NCBI GenBank assembly: GCA_028829895.1
Contig: CM054179.1
Coordinates: 97,821,375 to 97,885,374, forward strand
Source of the DNA: Sinotaia quadrata
Taxonomy: Eukaryota; Mollusca; Gastropoda; Architaenioglossa; Viviparidae
DNA length: 64,000 nucleotides
Reading direction: 5' to 3'
Below, piece by piece: positions 36,545 through 49,075 of the stretch; positions within the stretch are counted from its first letter, which is position 1, and each line of letters begins with the position of its first letter. Both the position numbers and the translations under genes were made by a program. The notes below the pieces were generated by a model. It was not told where the DNA came from. It worked only from the letters and a program-made list of their open reading frames with translations, and searched no databases.

Positions 36545-36832
36545 CTTAATAATTATCTAAATTGTTAAATTCAAAGTGACCTTACTTTGGGCACTGCTTA
36601 TGATGATATTTTGGGAGTATACAAATCAGATGTAGAATGTGCTAGAAACTTGCTGATGTAATCTAAGGTGGATGAGTAGTTTTTGTGTCCAATTGCTAAG
36701 AATTACAAGAATGAGACTAGCTAATGGGCTGAGATCAAAAGTTTACCTGTTGAAAAGGATTGTATTTTCTAATCAATTTGTATTTGGAGAGGAACAAGTC
36801 CAGTCAAAAAAGGTGGCCATTAGCTTAATGAT
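36545..36832 (+). repeat. Dispersed repeat family X, copy 3 (tandem to copy 2, truncated)
   Basis: Restarts with TTTGGGCACTGCTTATGATG and runs through GTGGATGAGTAGTTTTTGTG and CAAGTCCAGTCA to CCATTAGCTTAATG. It stops at the TCTA array beginning at 36848. The head-to-tail arrangement with copy 2 suggests that the family itself can be tandem. Confidence 0.8.
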
Positions 36833-36847
36833 GAATTTTTCAGAGAG

Positions 36848-36849
36848 AA

Positions 36850-36929
<80 letters not shown>

Positions 36930-36975
36930 ATTCTATCTATCTATCTTTCTATCTATCTATCTATCTATCTATCAT

Positions 36976-37029
<54 letters not shown>

Positions 37030-37075
37030 ATTCTATCTATCTATCTTTCTATCTATCTATCTATCTATCTATCAT

Positions 37076-37109
<34 letters not shown>

Positions 37110-37110
37110 C
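36848..37110. repeat. (TCTA)n microsatellite with higher-order structure
   Basis: About 260 bases of ATCT tetranucleotides. The marked variant string ATCATTCTATCTATCTATCT followed by TTCTATCT recurs at about 36926 and 37028, a higher-order period of about 102 bases. Confidence 0.96.
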
Positions 37111-37660
37111 TTCCATCTAATGTCTGTGTCTTTTTCAGTCCAATCTAGCCAAATGATGATTTTCTTTAATCCACTTTAACATGATCTTCTGTAAATAAAA
37201 AAAGAAAATTATAATATTAGCCTTTAATCTAATCTGAGACATAGTATGATCAATCCAGTATTATCTTATTCAATTAATCTATTTTGTCAATCCATTCGGC
37301 TAGTGTGTAAAGAAAAAAAGGGGAGATTTTGAGGAAGTTGTAACGTTATTTAACCTTTCATTTATTTGAATGCAAAAAATTTGCACATAGATTTTGAATT
37401 TGAATGTGAAACTTTAAAGGGCAAAGTATGAGACCCAAGATTGCCTCTACAGACAGTAGTCCCATGACGTGCCAAAGTTGGTCGAAACAAAAGTACAGCC
37501 AAAGACCAAAACTTGGTGAACGAAAATGATCAATGAATGGATAGCGTCTGCTAGATTCTAGAACCGTAGCGCCAATCTCCCTTTAGTGGTATTGATCTGT
37601 TCATTGATCACGGCAAGATATTTAACGCTTAGAATATAAACAAAAGTGTAAAAAAAAAAA

Positions 37661-37692
37661 AAAGAAGAAGAAGAAGAAGAAGAAGAAGAAGG
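37661..37692. repeat. (AAG)n microsatellite
   Basis: AGAAGAAG run after a poly-A stretch. Confidence 0.96.
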
Positions 37693-38032
37693 AAAGAACG
37701 CAATCAAAAGCGAATCACAGTTCTAGCACGCATGCGTCGAATGATTGCCTTCATTAGAGGTAACGTAGAGGGATGGGTAGGCTACAACGTTTTGGGGTTG
37801 TATCGTGCACAGGCAGACGAAATCTTAAGTGTCGTGTGCCAGCTCATTGTCTGTACTGCATTATGTGATAGTTTAATACTGTATCATTTAGTTTTGCTCT
37901 CGCCATTTAAGCTGGAAACCGACATCTCCATCTGGTAACGTTCGTAAATTGCAGGTTAGGTGACCAGTTGGAATTTAAATTACATATATCGAGGAATTCT
38001 CAAATGAAAATATCCTGTGCACACACGCACTC

Positions 38033-38037
38033 AGGAA

Positions 38038-38069
<32 letters not shown>

Positions 38070-38151
38070 CTCGGACCCGCATATATTCTCCAAACACTGA
38101 TATACATACATACATAAAATACCCAGCTATATACACACTCATACTAACATA

Positions 38152-38182
<31 letters not shown>
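38033..38182. repeat. Cluster of (CGCA)n, (CA)n and (AAT)n
   Basis: CGCACGCA at 38038-38058 passes into CA; a separate (AAT)10 lies at about 38151-38181. Confidence 0.95.
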
Positions 38183-38183
<1 letters not shown>

Positions 38184-38509
38184 ACATATCAAACGCAGAC
38201 ACATCGCTGACACAGATATGCAAACGTATGCTTTACTAAAAGGCGGATGTGCACGCACAGTCATGCAAACAAATACACTTATATACACGTAGAAAACAAT
38301 GGCATATAATATAGAACATACATTTTAGACACGCACGCACACACACGTTCGCCGAAGGTCAGAATGCTTGTCTCCATTGAAAGAAATATATAACATCAAA
38401 TTTCGTTAACAAGTACTTAAAAATTAATCCTGATCACTGTAACTTTTCATGATTAGTTGACTCCGTGTCGACAGCATTTCAAATTGCTGAAAAGCAAACC
38501 TTGTTCACC

Positions 38510-38574
<65 letters not shown>

Positions 38575-38596
38575 CACAACACAACACAACACAACA

Positions 38597-38628
<32 letters not shown>

Positions 38629-38632
38629 TGCA
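38510..38632. repeat. (CA)n(CACAA)n(CACG)n compound microsatellite
   Basis: CA to about 38571, then five AACAC pentamers, then seven to eight GCAC tetramers. Three unit sizes derived from one CA tract abut each other. Confidence 0.97.
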
Positions 38633-38899
38633 CACCAAGAGCGCTGCTGATTGCGTTCTATTTCATTGAAGACCAAAGCGTCATCTTGCCAATATTCTGT
38701 TATGTCTCAGTTCTTTGTCTTTCTTTTCTTTTTGCCGTGTTCACTGGACCATGACGTCTTTTGTAATTTTACGTAATGAAATTGTCTTCTTCAATTGACC
38801 GTTCAAGAGTACAGACTTTATAAATTTATAAATACCTCGATTTGTTTCAGATGATGAAGCAAGTGACGATAACAGGAACAATGATAATTATCATTGAAC

Positions 38900-39290
38900 G
38901 TAATTTGTTGATGAGGATTGAAAATGAGGGATTTATACTCAGAACAGATGCTAGTAATGCATAACTATGTGCTGTACTGATGCAGAAGCACCATGACATT
39001 CTGTATCCAGTAGCTTACTCCAGTTGTAAGTTAAGTGCGGCTGAGCATAATTATTAGACTTCTCGGAATTGTCTGGACAGTCCAGGAATTCCAAGTCTAT
39101 GTATATAGTAAGCATTTTGTCATTCAGACAGATCAACCACCTCTCTCCTACTTAGCTCACTCAATTAAGGCACATGGGCGTTTGACCAGGTGGTCATTAC
39201 TATTATAACAGTATAGAATAGATGTACTGTGGAAGTCATCAAAAGCACTGATAATGTAGGAGCCGTCTATTTGTCCAGAGTAGTAGAAAT
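38900..39290 (+). pseudogene. Broken Ty3/Gypsy retrotransposon fragment (RNase H region)
   Basis: Plus-strand pieces match the RNase H end of Ty3/Gypsy polymerase in order. There is LRTDASN with its catalytic-type Asp (38938-38958), then VLMQ, PVAYSS and KLSAAEHNY. After a frame change come KHFVIQTD, then GRLTRW, then VEVIKSTDNVGAVYLSR near 39230-39285. A stop directly after DASNA, another after EHNY and at least two frame changes show it is dead. No reverse transcriptase, integrase or LTR was recognised nearby, so only a stub survives. Identification is from recalled family motifs. Confidence 0.85.
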
Positions 39291-39439
39291 GGATGAGTAA
39301 GGGTCCAGTACATAAGTCTCTTTAAATGCTCGAAATCTTTATATAAATATTTGTATCTTCTCTACGGTAGAGAGGAAGGAATAATCTTACTCAGAGTTCA
39401 TTTATAAATGCTAAAATGATTGTATAAATTGCATTTTTC

Positions 39440-39630
39440 TATCGCAAGGAGAAAAGAAGTAATGATAATGATTTGCGTTGTATTCCTTAAGTGTAGAGAC
39501 ATAAACGGGTCGGGTCTCTAACTTATAACAAACGAAATTGTAATGATTTTTCTTGTTACATTTCTTTTTTAAGTGTGGACATATAAACAGGTCATGTCCC
39601 AACTTATAATGAGAGAAAATATGATATTTG
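39440..39630. repeat. ~88-bp diverged tandem repeat, about 2 copies
   Basis: TAATGATTTGCGTTGTATTC, then GTAGAGACATAAACGGGTCG and CTAACTTATAAC, is echoed as TAATGATTTTTCTTGTTACA, GTGGACATATAAACAGGTCA and CAACTTATAAT. It lies just beyond the Gypsy fragment. Confidence 0.75.
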
Positions 39631-39689
39631 ATATTTTAATGCTCAGTGATTATTGAGGCATTGTGTCACATATAGAGAGATACATGGAT

Positions 39690-39928
<239 letters not shown>

Positions 39929-40159
39929 AAAGAGTGATAGAGGGATTGAGAATTAAAGAAAAGGAAATGTAAATTCAAACAGACAGATTCGGATATCGAA
40001 CTAAAGGAAGAGAATTATTTATAATTACAATCAAAATCCTTACTTATAACTAGAGAGAGGTGGAGAGAGAGTATTGACCAGCAAACAAAAAAAAAAGAAA
40101 GCACTAAAATAGCATGCCTTAAATTCTCTTTACACGAATAGTTATTTTTCTTTAAGTAC

Positions 40160-42140
40160 ATAGATATAATTTTAATCAATTTGCTAAAGGAAACGCTCAC
40201 GTCTCTGATACGTCACAAAGAGAATCATTCTTTGTCATCGGTCAGAGCACTGGAGTCACACGGAGTAATTTCAGCTAACACGAAGTACACCCCATCGCCA
40301 GAGCTAGAGAAATTGAAAATAAAATCGATTGGATAGATAAGGAGAGGGATGGGAGAAAACTGATTAAACAAACCAACAACAAAAACCGAACAGCAAGAAA
40401 GAAAAAGAAACCATTAAAACCTCTGCTGAAGCCGCGAAGTTGGCTCAACAACTTTCTTGGCCGATGACGTCAGAGTAACATCGACATTCCTTGCCAGACT
40501 TCTGAGAGATTGGCTCCAGTCCCTATCAATTGCAGAGGCCCTCTCTTGATTTCTAAGCTGCTGCAGGGCGTGAGAGGCTTACTCTGCTCCATGGGTATCC
40601 CATCACCCTCCCACCCACCCGCACCTTTCCTCCACTACCTCTACTTTTATTTCAACACCACCCTATTTTTCCATCCACACAAACCCATCCTGACGTCATT
40701 CGCAGCCCCCCCCCCTCCAAAATAAATAAAAAGGGAGAGAATTGACATGAAGTCTAAAAATAGGATAAACTTTATTTTCGACATCTGTTGGTTATCCTGA
40801 AGCCTTTTATTAATTATTAATCTGCGCACACTTACCAAACTGACCCCATCACTCACCGCCATGCTTTATAATTATCAAAGCATTTGGTCATGCACTCAGA
40901 AAACACCCAATGCGCTTATTTAGTAAATTTAAGACATGGGTATTTTCTTTTTCTATTAATCTTGCAGCATTATGTACGTTTATATTATGACGGATATTAA
41001 AGAAATTTTGTTGATGTATTGCTTTAGCCTTTAGGGCTCTATCGAACCCCCCGGATTTGTCAGAAATTTCTTCAGAGGCATTCGCACACTGATTTTGGTG
41101 CCTGATTTGTTTACAGAAGTTAACTATTCTTACATGCAATAAATTTGTCTGTTAGGACCAAAGTAACCAAAGAGGAGCAAATACATGTGCGTAACATAAT
41201 GAAAATAATCTTTTTAATGGAAAGTTATTTCTCTAATTAACCAGTGAGATGTCTGCACCTTGTAGCCGTGTCATTCGTTTTTCATGTGAAATTACGTCAC
41301 CCACAGCAGTGCGTCATTAGGTCAATGTAACACTGGGGAAAATGTTTCCCTCATATTAATACGAAATAAGAATATGTACTTTGTTCTTTACTCAAACGTC
41401 ATCCGTACTAAATGAAATAATTAAAGTGAAGTATCTAGATCAAAATATTTGCTTGGTACTTTGGTTCATATTATACTTAAGTTCTTTCTGAAACTAAAGA
41501 TTGACATAATCTTTTTTTCTTTAATATACTTTTGGTTGTTGTAAAGGACGGATTTGCTTGCGTTTTAAAGTTCTTGTACACATGCATAAGCAGCTATCTT
41601 TACTTCACACAAATAGGTTAACGAATTTATTCTTGGAATGTTCTGACTGGTCGCAATTCTTAACTGGAGGAGAGATCAATAACGCCTGTGCCGTCTAGGC
41701 CCAGTGCAATATAAGGAAACTGGCAATATGAAGTCATTTGTCCGTCCTAGGATGGCGCGTTTTATTCGATCAACTTCGAATAAAAGTAGCAAATAAAATG
41801 TTCAGCTGAATTTGATTTTGGCGGGAAATAAGACCGTATTTCTCTAAAACCACCAACGAGCTGGCGTGTTTACACTTGTTCATTTCTAAGTTAATGATTA
41901 TGTGGAACACGTACTATGCGGTCTATGACCCCTGACCTCCAAGCTTGGGCTTCATCCATCCAGGCTGGTTGTTGCATATGAAATAGTGTGTTCAACAGAC
42001 CACTGATGAATTCCGATGAAAATGTTATACTGTCAATGTGGCAGTACCTTTCAAGTATTTCAGAATGACATTAAATTGCCGTGTTCAAACTTAGAGCAGT
42101 AGTACTCTCGATATCAATTGGTTTTAATTAAGTATGCTGA
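40160..42140. other. Intron sequence, no gene recognised
   Basis: Mostly unique, with a poly-C run at 40705-40716. Slightly GC-richer patches lie at 40430-40720 and 41640-41960. No splice-bounded coding frame was recognised. Confidence 0.5.
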
Positions 42141-42149
42141 GGGGTTAGA

Positions 42150-42305
42150 TCGAAATATGTCAACAAAGAAATATGCCAGCAAAGAAATAGGTAAAAATGT
42201 GTCAGCTAAAAAAATATATTGGCAAAAAAAATGTGTCAGCTAAAAAAAATGTATAAGCAAAAAGAAAAATGTGTCAGCTAAAAAATGTACGTGTATTGTC
42301 AAAAG
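42150..42305. repeat. ~35-bp A-rich minisatellite, about 4-5 copies
   Basis: Repeated AAAATGTGTCAGCTAAAAAA blocks, with GTATAAGCAAAAAG or TATATTGGCAAAA spacers. Confidence 0.85.
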
Positions 42306-43071
42306 AAACGTGCTCCCTTAAACGCTCTGTGACTGCCTAATGCCCTAACGACCCTGACCTTGGAAAGGGTATATTTTGCTCCTTTCAAAAGTGACTGGTG
42401 ACTGTTAATATATTAGCAATCGCATCTGTACGAAATTTATGTTGATTTACTATAAATCATGTAACTTATCAGTGAAAGAAGATCTAAATTCTATTGAAAT
42501 GATACAGCTAACAAGCAGAATTAAGAAACAACAGACATACCGTTGACGTTTCGTGTACTGACATTAATGTTTGAAATACGCCCAGCCCCACCCTCTACAC
42601 GTCACCCGCAGTATCACATTCTCTTAAATTCTACAGAAACCGTGCACTTCTGTTTCCAATCTTAGTACTCTGTTCTATATTTTAATATGGGCGTTTTTAA
42701 AGAAAAGATAACTCTTTTTTTTTTTTTTTTACGGTTATAGTAAACATTTTCCAGAGAACTCCAGATATTACTAATGGCTTTTCATAATAAAATTATTACC
42801 CCTTTTTACGTCTGGAATATTATTCAATTATAAAACAATTTATAATTTTTAAATATATATATTTTTGAACATTATGCACTTGAATATGTATTTTGCAAAA
42901 TTGCTCAAAGAGTGAGTAATAAACAGGTCTACAAACATTTGTTTAATGAGTGTTTCACACAAAATGCTGCTTTAATTTATATAAGTTTTGACGATTTTAA
43001 TTTATTTTAACTTTTTTGTGTGTGTGCTTGAATTTAAATGATTGAGATCATGATTTTTTAAAGGAATTGCG

Positions 43072-43105
43072 CGAAAGCGGCGGAAGCCGGAAGCGCCCCT
43101 TACAC
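43072..43105 (+). repeat. GC-rich hairpin motif, copy C
   Basis: CGAAAGCGGCGGAAGCCG followed by GAAGCGCCCCTTACACT. The core is identical to copy B and one base different from copy A. A short G homopolymer (43141-43155) follows. Confidence 0.85.
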
Positions 43106-43208
43106 TACGAACAAAGGAAATTGAAACACACAGTTCTCGTTGGGGGGGGGGGGGGAGGGAACTGTCGTGTATTTACAAAAACGTCCTTTGATGACGTGAA
43201 TACATTTT

Positions 43209-43364
43209 AGAGACCGAATATATTGGATTCCCATCTCATGTGACAACAGAGACCGAATATATTGGATTCCCATCTCATGTGACAACAGAGACCGAATATA
43301 TTGGATTCCCATCTCATGTGACAACAGAGACCGAATATATTGGATTCCCATCTCATGTGACAAC
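43209..43364. repeat. 39-bp minisatellite, 4 perfect copies
   Basis: AGAGACCGAATATATTGGAT followed by TCCCATCTCATGTGACAAC is repeated four times without mismatch. A 13-residue periodic frame appears on the minus strand only because 39 is a multiple of three. Confidence 0.97.
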
Positions 43365-44271
43365 AGCAAACTAAATCTTCAGTGATAGCTCGATTGCTAC
43401 CAGTCTTTATCCATACTTTGTTGCATTTTATTTCACGTATTTTTAAAGCCACCACCGCCACCAATAAACCTAGATAGCGAGAAATACAAAATAAAATCCT
43501 TCTATTGCGGTGTTAAGAAGTACAGAACAAATTTCAGTCATCTGAAGGTATAGCATCATGCTCAGTTTCAAGACAGGAACACGTGACATCATTAGAAATC
43601 ATGATTAGAGCCACATCTACAAACAGTTGAGGACTCTTGACGTAACCACGCATGGTAGTGACGTAACAAATGAGTAATTACGCAGATCAGAAGGGTGCTC
43701 TTAGTCAGACTTATACAGTGTTTTCAAACAGCAAGAGAGTGAAAAAAGTAGTGGAGGAAGACAATGATGACAGTGATAATGACCTCGATGACAGTAATAC
43801 ATTCAACAGTTCGTGCATTTTTACTTGCGCTCAATTGCTTTACAATTAATTACAAAGAGGCCGTTAGACTTGATCAGTCCCCGAGCAGGTAAGACGATGT
43901 ATCCTATCCTGTGGAAAACTTCGAATAATTCTTGGCAGGTGTTGATTCTCCGACTTGTGCACCAGGCCTTCATTTTCTCCTTCTCCTCCCCCACCCCCCT
44001 TCCCCAGCTCTTCCCATGAAAAGTACAATGGTGTCCTAGAACACAATAGCAACAAGTCGTTAGCGTTGACGAACGTTAAAGTTTTGGTTTGTGATTGCGA
44101 GCCGACGCATGCTTAATGTCACAAAATCCCAGTGCCTCGGGCCAATACTTTATCGCACAGTCTAAATCGATTTTACTTGATTTCGCCTTTGCTGAAGAAT
44201 AATCAATAACAGTGGGTGCCCGGTGCGTCCGAAATACCCCAGCAGGGATTTGCACCAGAAAACGAATAAGA

Positions 44272-45220
44272 ATAGTAGCGTTGATAGAGTGACTGGCAAA
44301 TCAACGCTGATCGACAGGACTTGATAGAGTGACTGGCAAATCAACGCTGATCGACAGGACTTGATAGAGTGACTGGCAAATCAACGCTGATCGACAGGAC
44401 TTGACAAGTAACTGGCAAAGCAGGTCTGATAGAATGAATGGCAAATCAGAGCTAAAAGACAGGACTGATGGAATGAATGGCAAATCAACGCTGATAGACG
44501 TGACAGAGAATGAATGGTAAATCAACGCTGATAGGACTGATAGAATTAATGGCAAATCAACGCTGATAGACATGACTGAGAGAATGAATGGCAAATCAAC
44601 GCTGATAGAGGAACTGGCAAATCAACGCTGATAGAGGGATTGGCAAATCAACGCCAACAGACAGGACTAATAGAGTAACTTTGGAAAATTAGTGCTATAT
44701 AGAATGACTACTAAATCAGTACTAATAGGATAACTGACAAATACGAGTTAGTAGTTTGACTTTGACTTTAGCAAACAGATATCCAGCAGAGTGCCGGTAA
44801 ACCGACATATTAAAATTAATTATTATACCAGTGCTTGGCAGAATTACCGGTAAAACAATGCTGTCTAACAAAACCCGAGTTACAGTGACTGGCAAACATA
44901 GGTATAGAACAGATTAATTAGCACATCAGTTCTAGGAGAATACGCTGGCAGACGAGAATTAATAGAGTGGGCTGACACGCCAGAATCAATAAAGTGGAGA
45001 TATACAGTGATGGCAAATGTGAAATGGCTGATCACCTGCTGAAAGATTGAATGGTAAATTTGTGCGAATAGAGTGACTGACAAAATCTGACTGAACAAAC
45101 CAGAAGCATCTGGTAGGCAAACTCATACAGCGGTTTGATAACAAGAGCTTTTGTATCAGTGCTGATAGTGACTGACTGGTAAAACAGACCACCGCAGGTG
45201 AAATGATTGGAGAAAAAAAA
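44272..45220. repeat. ~40-bp minisatellite, recent core with decayed flank
   Basis: The core unit, TTGATAGAGTGACTGGCAAA followed by TCAACGCTGATCGACAGGAC, is near-perfect at 44280-44400. It diverges steadily rightward (TGATAGAATGAATGGCAAAT variants) until barely recognisable by about 45220. The gradient suggests that turnover is confined to one end. Confidence 0.9.
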
Positions 45221-45848
45221 ACAGAGTTAATAAAGTGACCAGCAATCGAGTTTTAAAATAGCAACTGTCTAACCAGCTTATCGTGCTTCGGATTATGTGT
45301 TCCTGACTCGAATACAAAACGACAGCCAAATATTGTTCTCGTTTTACTTTGAAACATGTTGCACACACTGTCATGGTTCAAAGCTTTTCTCGAGCACCAT
45401 AAATCTCAGTGTGGGATGTCACTAAAGGTCTGAACCCAAATCCAGCTATCCATGTTGCTAACACGCTTTGTCTTTTGAGCAGAATTGTTTAATCTCTTCA
45501 GTTTCATTCATAATCTCGCGCATATAAGTCAAAGAGTTTCTGTATTGCGAGAGCGTGGCTATCAAAGGTCATTGCACAGGGTCATTTTGTGAGTGGACTA
45601 ATAGAAAACCTCTGACAACGTGTGTGTCAGTTCAGCAGATATATTCACTGCAGAATGCAGATAATGAACTAGCTAGCCAGAGGTAAATAGATAAATAGAG
45701 GAAAGTATAGTTGGGACGATGGATGGAAGGATAGATGATTAAACTGGCTACAAACTGGAGGATAAACTGATGGAAGATGGAGTTAATAAACTTTCAGAAG
45801 TTGATATGAGGGTATTGTCTTGAGAGAGGAAAAGAGAGAAGATTTATT

Positions 45849-45849
<1 letters not shown>

Positions 45850-45881
<32 letters not shown>
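45850..45881. repeat. (GA)n microsatellite
   Basis: GA run of about 32 bases. Confidence 0.96.
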
Positions 45882-45884
<3 letters not shown>

Positions 45885-46169
45885 ATGTAATAATTTCCGT
45901 CACCACCTCCTCGGCCTCACCTATAAATGCACACAATGCCAGTATCATAGTATAAATTAAGATACCATTTCAACCTCTTTTTAACTAAATGATAAGCATT
46001 TTCTTTATCATACTCCTATTCTAGCAAACTGATCTTGCAATGGCGCCATTAATCAGGCATTAATTGAAATGGAATTTAATTTAGCTGTTCTTTCGATTAA
46101 AACACCATTCCAGAACAAACAGCAAAAATCATAAAAGTAGATTTTGTTTTAAAAATTGGTTTGGTGAGA

Positions 46170-46197
46170 AAGTTGGGACTGGTGGTGGTGGTGGAGG

Positions 46198-46260
<63 letters not shown>

Positions 46261-46282
46261 TGGTGGTGGTGGTGGTGGTGGT
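46170..46282. repeat. (GGT)n(TG)n(GGT)n symmetric microsatellite
   Basis: TGGTGGTGG on the left, about 60 bases of TG in the middle, and (GGT)8 on the right. Confidence 0.97.
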
Positions 46283-46439
46283 AGGATAATCATGGTAGAT
46301 GCACTAAATGAGTTTCATAGATTTCGGGATTATTTTGGTTTTCTCCCCCCTTCAAAACACTAAGCCCAGAAGTATAATTTTACGATCTGTAGTGATTAGG
46401 AGTACAGTTTCTTGCAAACATTCTTCTCTATAAATAGCT

Positions 46440-46620
46440 CATCCCAATCTTTATTTATTCGCGTCGACTGGACTAGGATCACGCATCGTATTCGATTAGT
46501 CAGTTATCGGACTCGAACCCAGCTTGAGGGATTCGCACAGGAAAATATAATAGTACAGCTCATTTACCAAGATTCGCTTGTCACGTTATTATGGGTCAAA
46601 CGGATAACTCTGACAACTGT
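46440..46620 (-). repeat. Possible tRNA-derived SINE remnant
   Basis: On the minus strand, GGGTTCGAGTCC (46506-46517) matches an RNA polymerase III B box. About 50 bases upstream, TTGGTAAATGAGCTG is a weak A-box-like stretch at roughly the spacing seen in tRNA-derived SINEs. No complete cloverleaf, tail or target duplication was found, so this is tentative. Confidence 0.3.
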
Positions 46621-46924
46621 GCACTCTATAATAAGAGTTGCTTTCCTAATGAATACTACGAAAGATTTAGAGGACACTGTCACCGTTTGAGAAATTAATA
46701 TGTTGCGTCATGTAAGTCTCAATAGACTTTTCTTAAAATGCCTTCATTATAATGAAATATTTCTATTAATTATTTTGGAGAAAAGATTTTTTTTTAAAGC
46801 AAACAAACAAACCCTAGTTGATCTAGGCTTAGAAATATGGGGAATGCCATCTTATACAGATATGTTGGCAGTACAGATATTATTAATCAGGGCAGGATTA
46901 TCCTATAGAGAGTAGTAGGCACTG

Positions 46925-48050
46925 TGTCTATGGCAGATGATAAATAAAGGTAGTATGAAAAAAAATCGTAGAATTTGACCATGCTTTTATTGAAATTAAA
47001 AAAAGTATGTTGTTTTGGGTTTATTTTGGTCATTTGTCAATTGACAATTGAAGACTACTTGGGAATAACTCGTCGCCAGAAATTGAAATGGTGTAGATTT
47101 TTCTTCTGTTGTTTCTGCTATTGTTGCCCGTTGCTTGTTTTATAGCTCGGTAAAGTAATGCCTAGGTCTTACTAGTGCCCTAATACGTCATGGCACTGAT
47201 TACAGTTAGGATGTTAGCTTCATTTTCTCTCAAATGCTCTCCCTTTATCCTATTCAGCATGAGTAAATGTGTTCTCTATCCAGTTCAGCGCAGTCCTACG
47301 TTAAGAAAATGTGAGTTTAAAGTGTGCCCGATTTTATATACATTTCCCAATTTATTTTTTTAAGTTGATTAAACAAAATATTCATTTTAGGGGGAAAAAA
47401 GCAACACCTGAAGACAAAACATAACCAGAGTTCACTGCGCTCGGTCAGGTTCACAAAATGTTTCCTTAGAGTTCAGTGCTATTTATAGTAACTTCCTCAA
47501 ACCGTTCTGTAACCACGTGTGAGTGATTCTAGTCATCGATACAACCACACTTGAACATGGAAACCGACTCAAAGTGATATGGAATTAAATATATAAGAAG
47601 AGTAAAAATAGATAAATTCACTGGGCAGACAGGAAGGCATTGCTTGTTGAAGAAAAGGCGTACATTTCGTGTAAAAGAACGGAGGTTGCAGTCGGGGTGG
47701 GTTTGGGCGGAATCTCGGTAGCCGCTAAGGGGCAGAGGTTGATGCTCTGCTGGTGCAATGGAGGGGAGGTGGTTCGTCTCTGGTGAGGGAGGAGTGGGGT
47801 AGGTAGAAAGTGAGCTCTTTAAACTTTATGCACGCGCCCAACTAGGTAAACAGGTTCGAATATCGCCTAAGATACATCAACGAAGTATTGTTGTTGTTAC
47901 TCTTGCTACTCTCGTATCCAAACCCCGAATAACAAATGCGTCTCGTTGCGGGTGAAGTCGTGTGGTCGGCAACATGGAACTCGAAAGACAAACATAATAT
48001 GCGTGTTGTTTATAAACCAGGCTGTAACAAATATAAACTGCGCAATTGTG
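46925..48050. other. Intron sequence, no gene recognised
   Basis: Unique DNA with a GC-richer purine-rich stretch at 47680-47820. A B-box-like GGTTCGAATATC at about 47850 lacks tRNA structure. Confidence 0.45.
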
Positions 48051-48131
48051 TATTTGTGTGCATGCGTCTGCATGTGTGTGAGAAAGAAAGAGAGAAAGTG
48101 TGTATCATAATATCAATTTTTGTCTGTGCTT

Positions 48132-48253
48132 GTGTGTGTGTGTGTGTGTGTGACAGATAGACAGGAAGAGATGTAAGAGTTATTTCGTTCGTGTATATGA
48201 AAGAGAGAGATAGTGAGTTTAATGCTTGCTCTGTGTGTGTATGTGTGCATGAC

Positions 48254-48330
<77 letters not shown>
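48132..48330. repeat. (TG)n and (GAAA)n microsatellites
   Basis: A short TG run at 48132-48151 and a perfect GAAA array at 48255-48330. Confidence 0.97.
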
Positions 48331-48935
48331 CGTGTATGTATTATATTTTATGTGTTTGTGTGCCCTTTATTGTTCATATTTGTCGGGAACTGAAAACAAA
48401 CTAAAATAAAACACATATGTTTAACATATTACGCAAGTTAACACTACATTACCTGGATAGCCAATAAGAAATTTGCAAATTACTTTACGCGACATTAGTC
48501 ATAAACAAATAGTTTGTTTTATTTTCAATTCTGATAAGTGAATTTTGTTTTATCGATATTTAAACCATTTTCGTTCTCACTTTCTCATCTTTAGCTAAAA
48601 CTCTGAATCTCTGGCTATATCGATAGTCCACTGGGGATTATTTTGATGTTTCAATCTATGGGCAGAACAATACTTAAGTTACTTGTTAACAAGCTACTTA
48701 CACTTTTGATGACATCGAAGTCTGAGACTTTATATGTCTTATTTCGTTTTTCGACTATCTCGTTATTTTAGTCTCGTTTTAAATATTCATTTTTTATGGG
48801 GGTGGGAGTCCTTCCATCCATTCTAAGTTTGGTTGCTACTGAAATGCATACGAAGATCTGTCACTAAACCTTCCACCCTTGATAAATCAGTTTAAATTTG
48901 TAGTTTGAACATTCAACTCTAGTTGTCTTTCTTGT

Positions 48936-49075
48936 CATCTATCTATCTAACTATAACTAGCTAGCTATCCATCTATCTATCTCTCCATCCTTCTATCTAT
49001 CTATCTGTCTATCCATCTATCTATCCATCCATTCATCTATCTATCTATCTATCTATCTATCTATTTATCTATCTA
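48936..49075. repeat. (ATCT)n microsatellite, interrupted
   Basis: ATCT units with CCAT, TTCT and AGCT variants. Confidence 0.95.

Noticed and set aside
36672..37148. 158-codon frame rich in Tyr-Leu-Ser-Ile
   Set aside because: Translated TCTA array; likewise 24879-25133 and 39643-39978.
47845..47870. Possible tRNA B box (GGTTCGAATATC)
   Set aside because: No A box, acceptor stem or anticodon arm around it.
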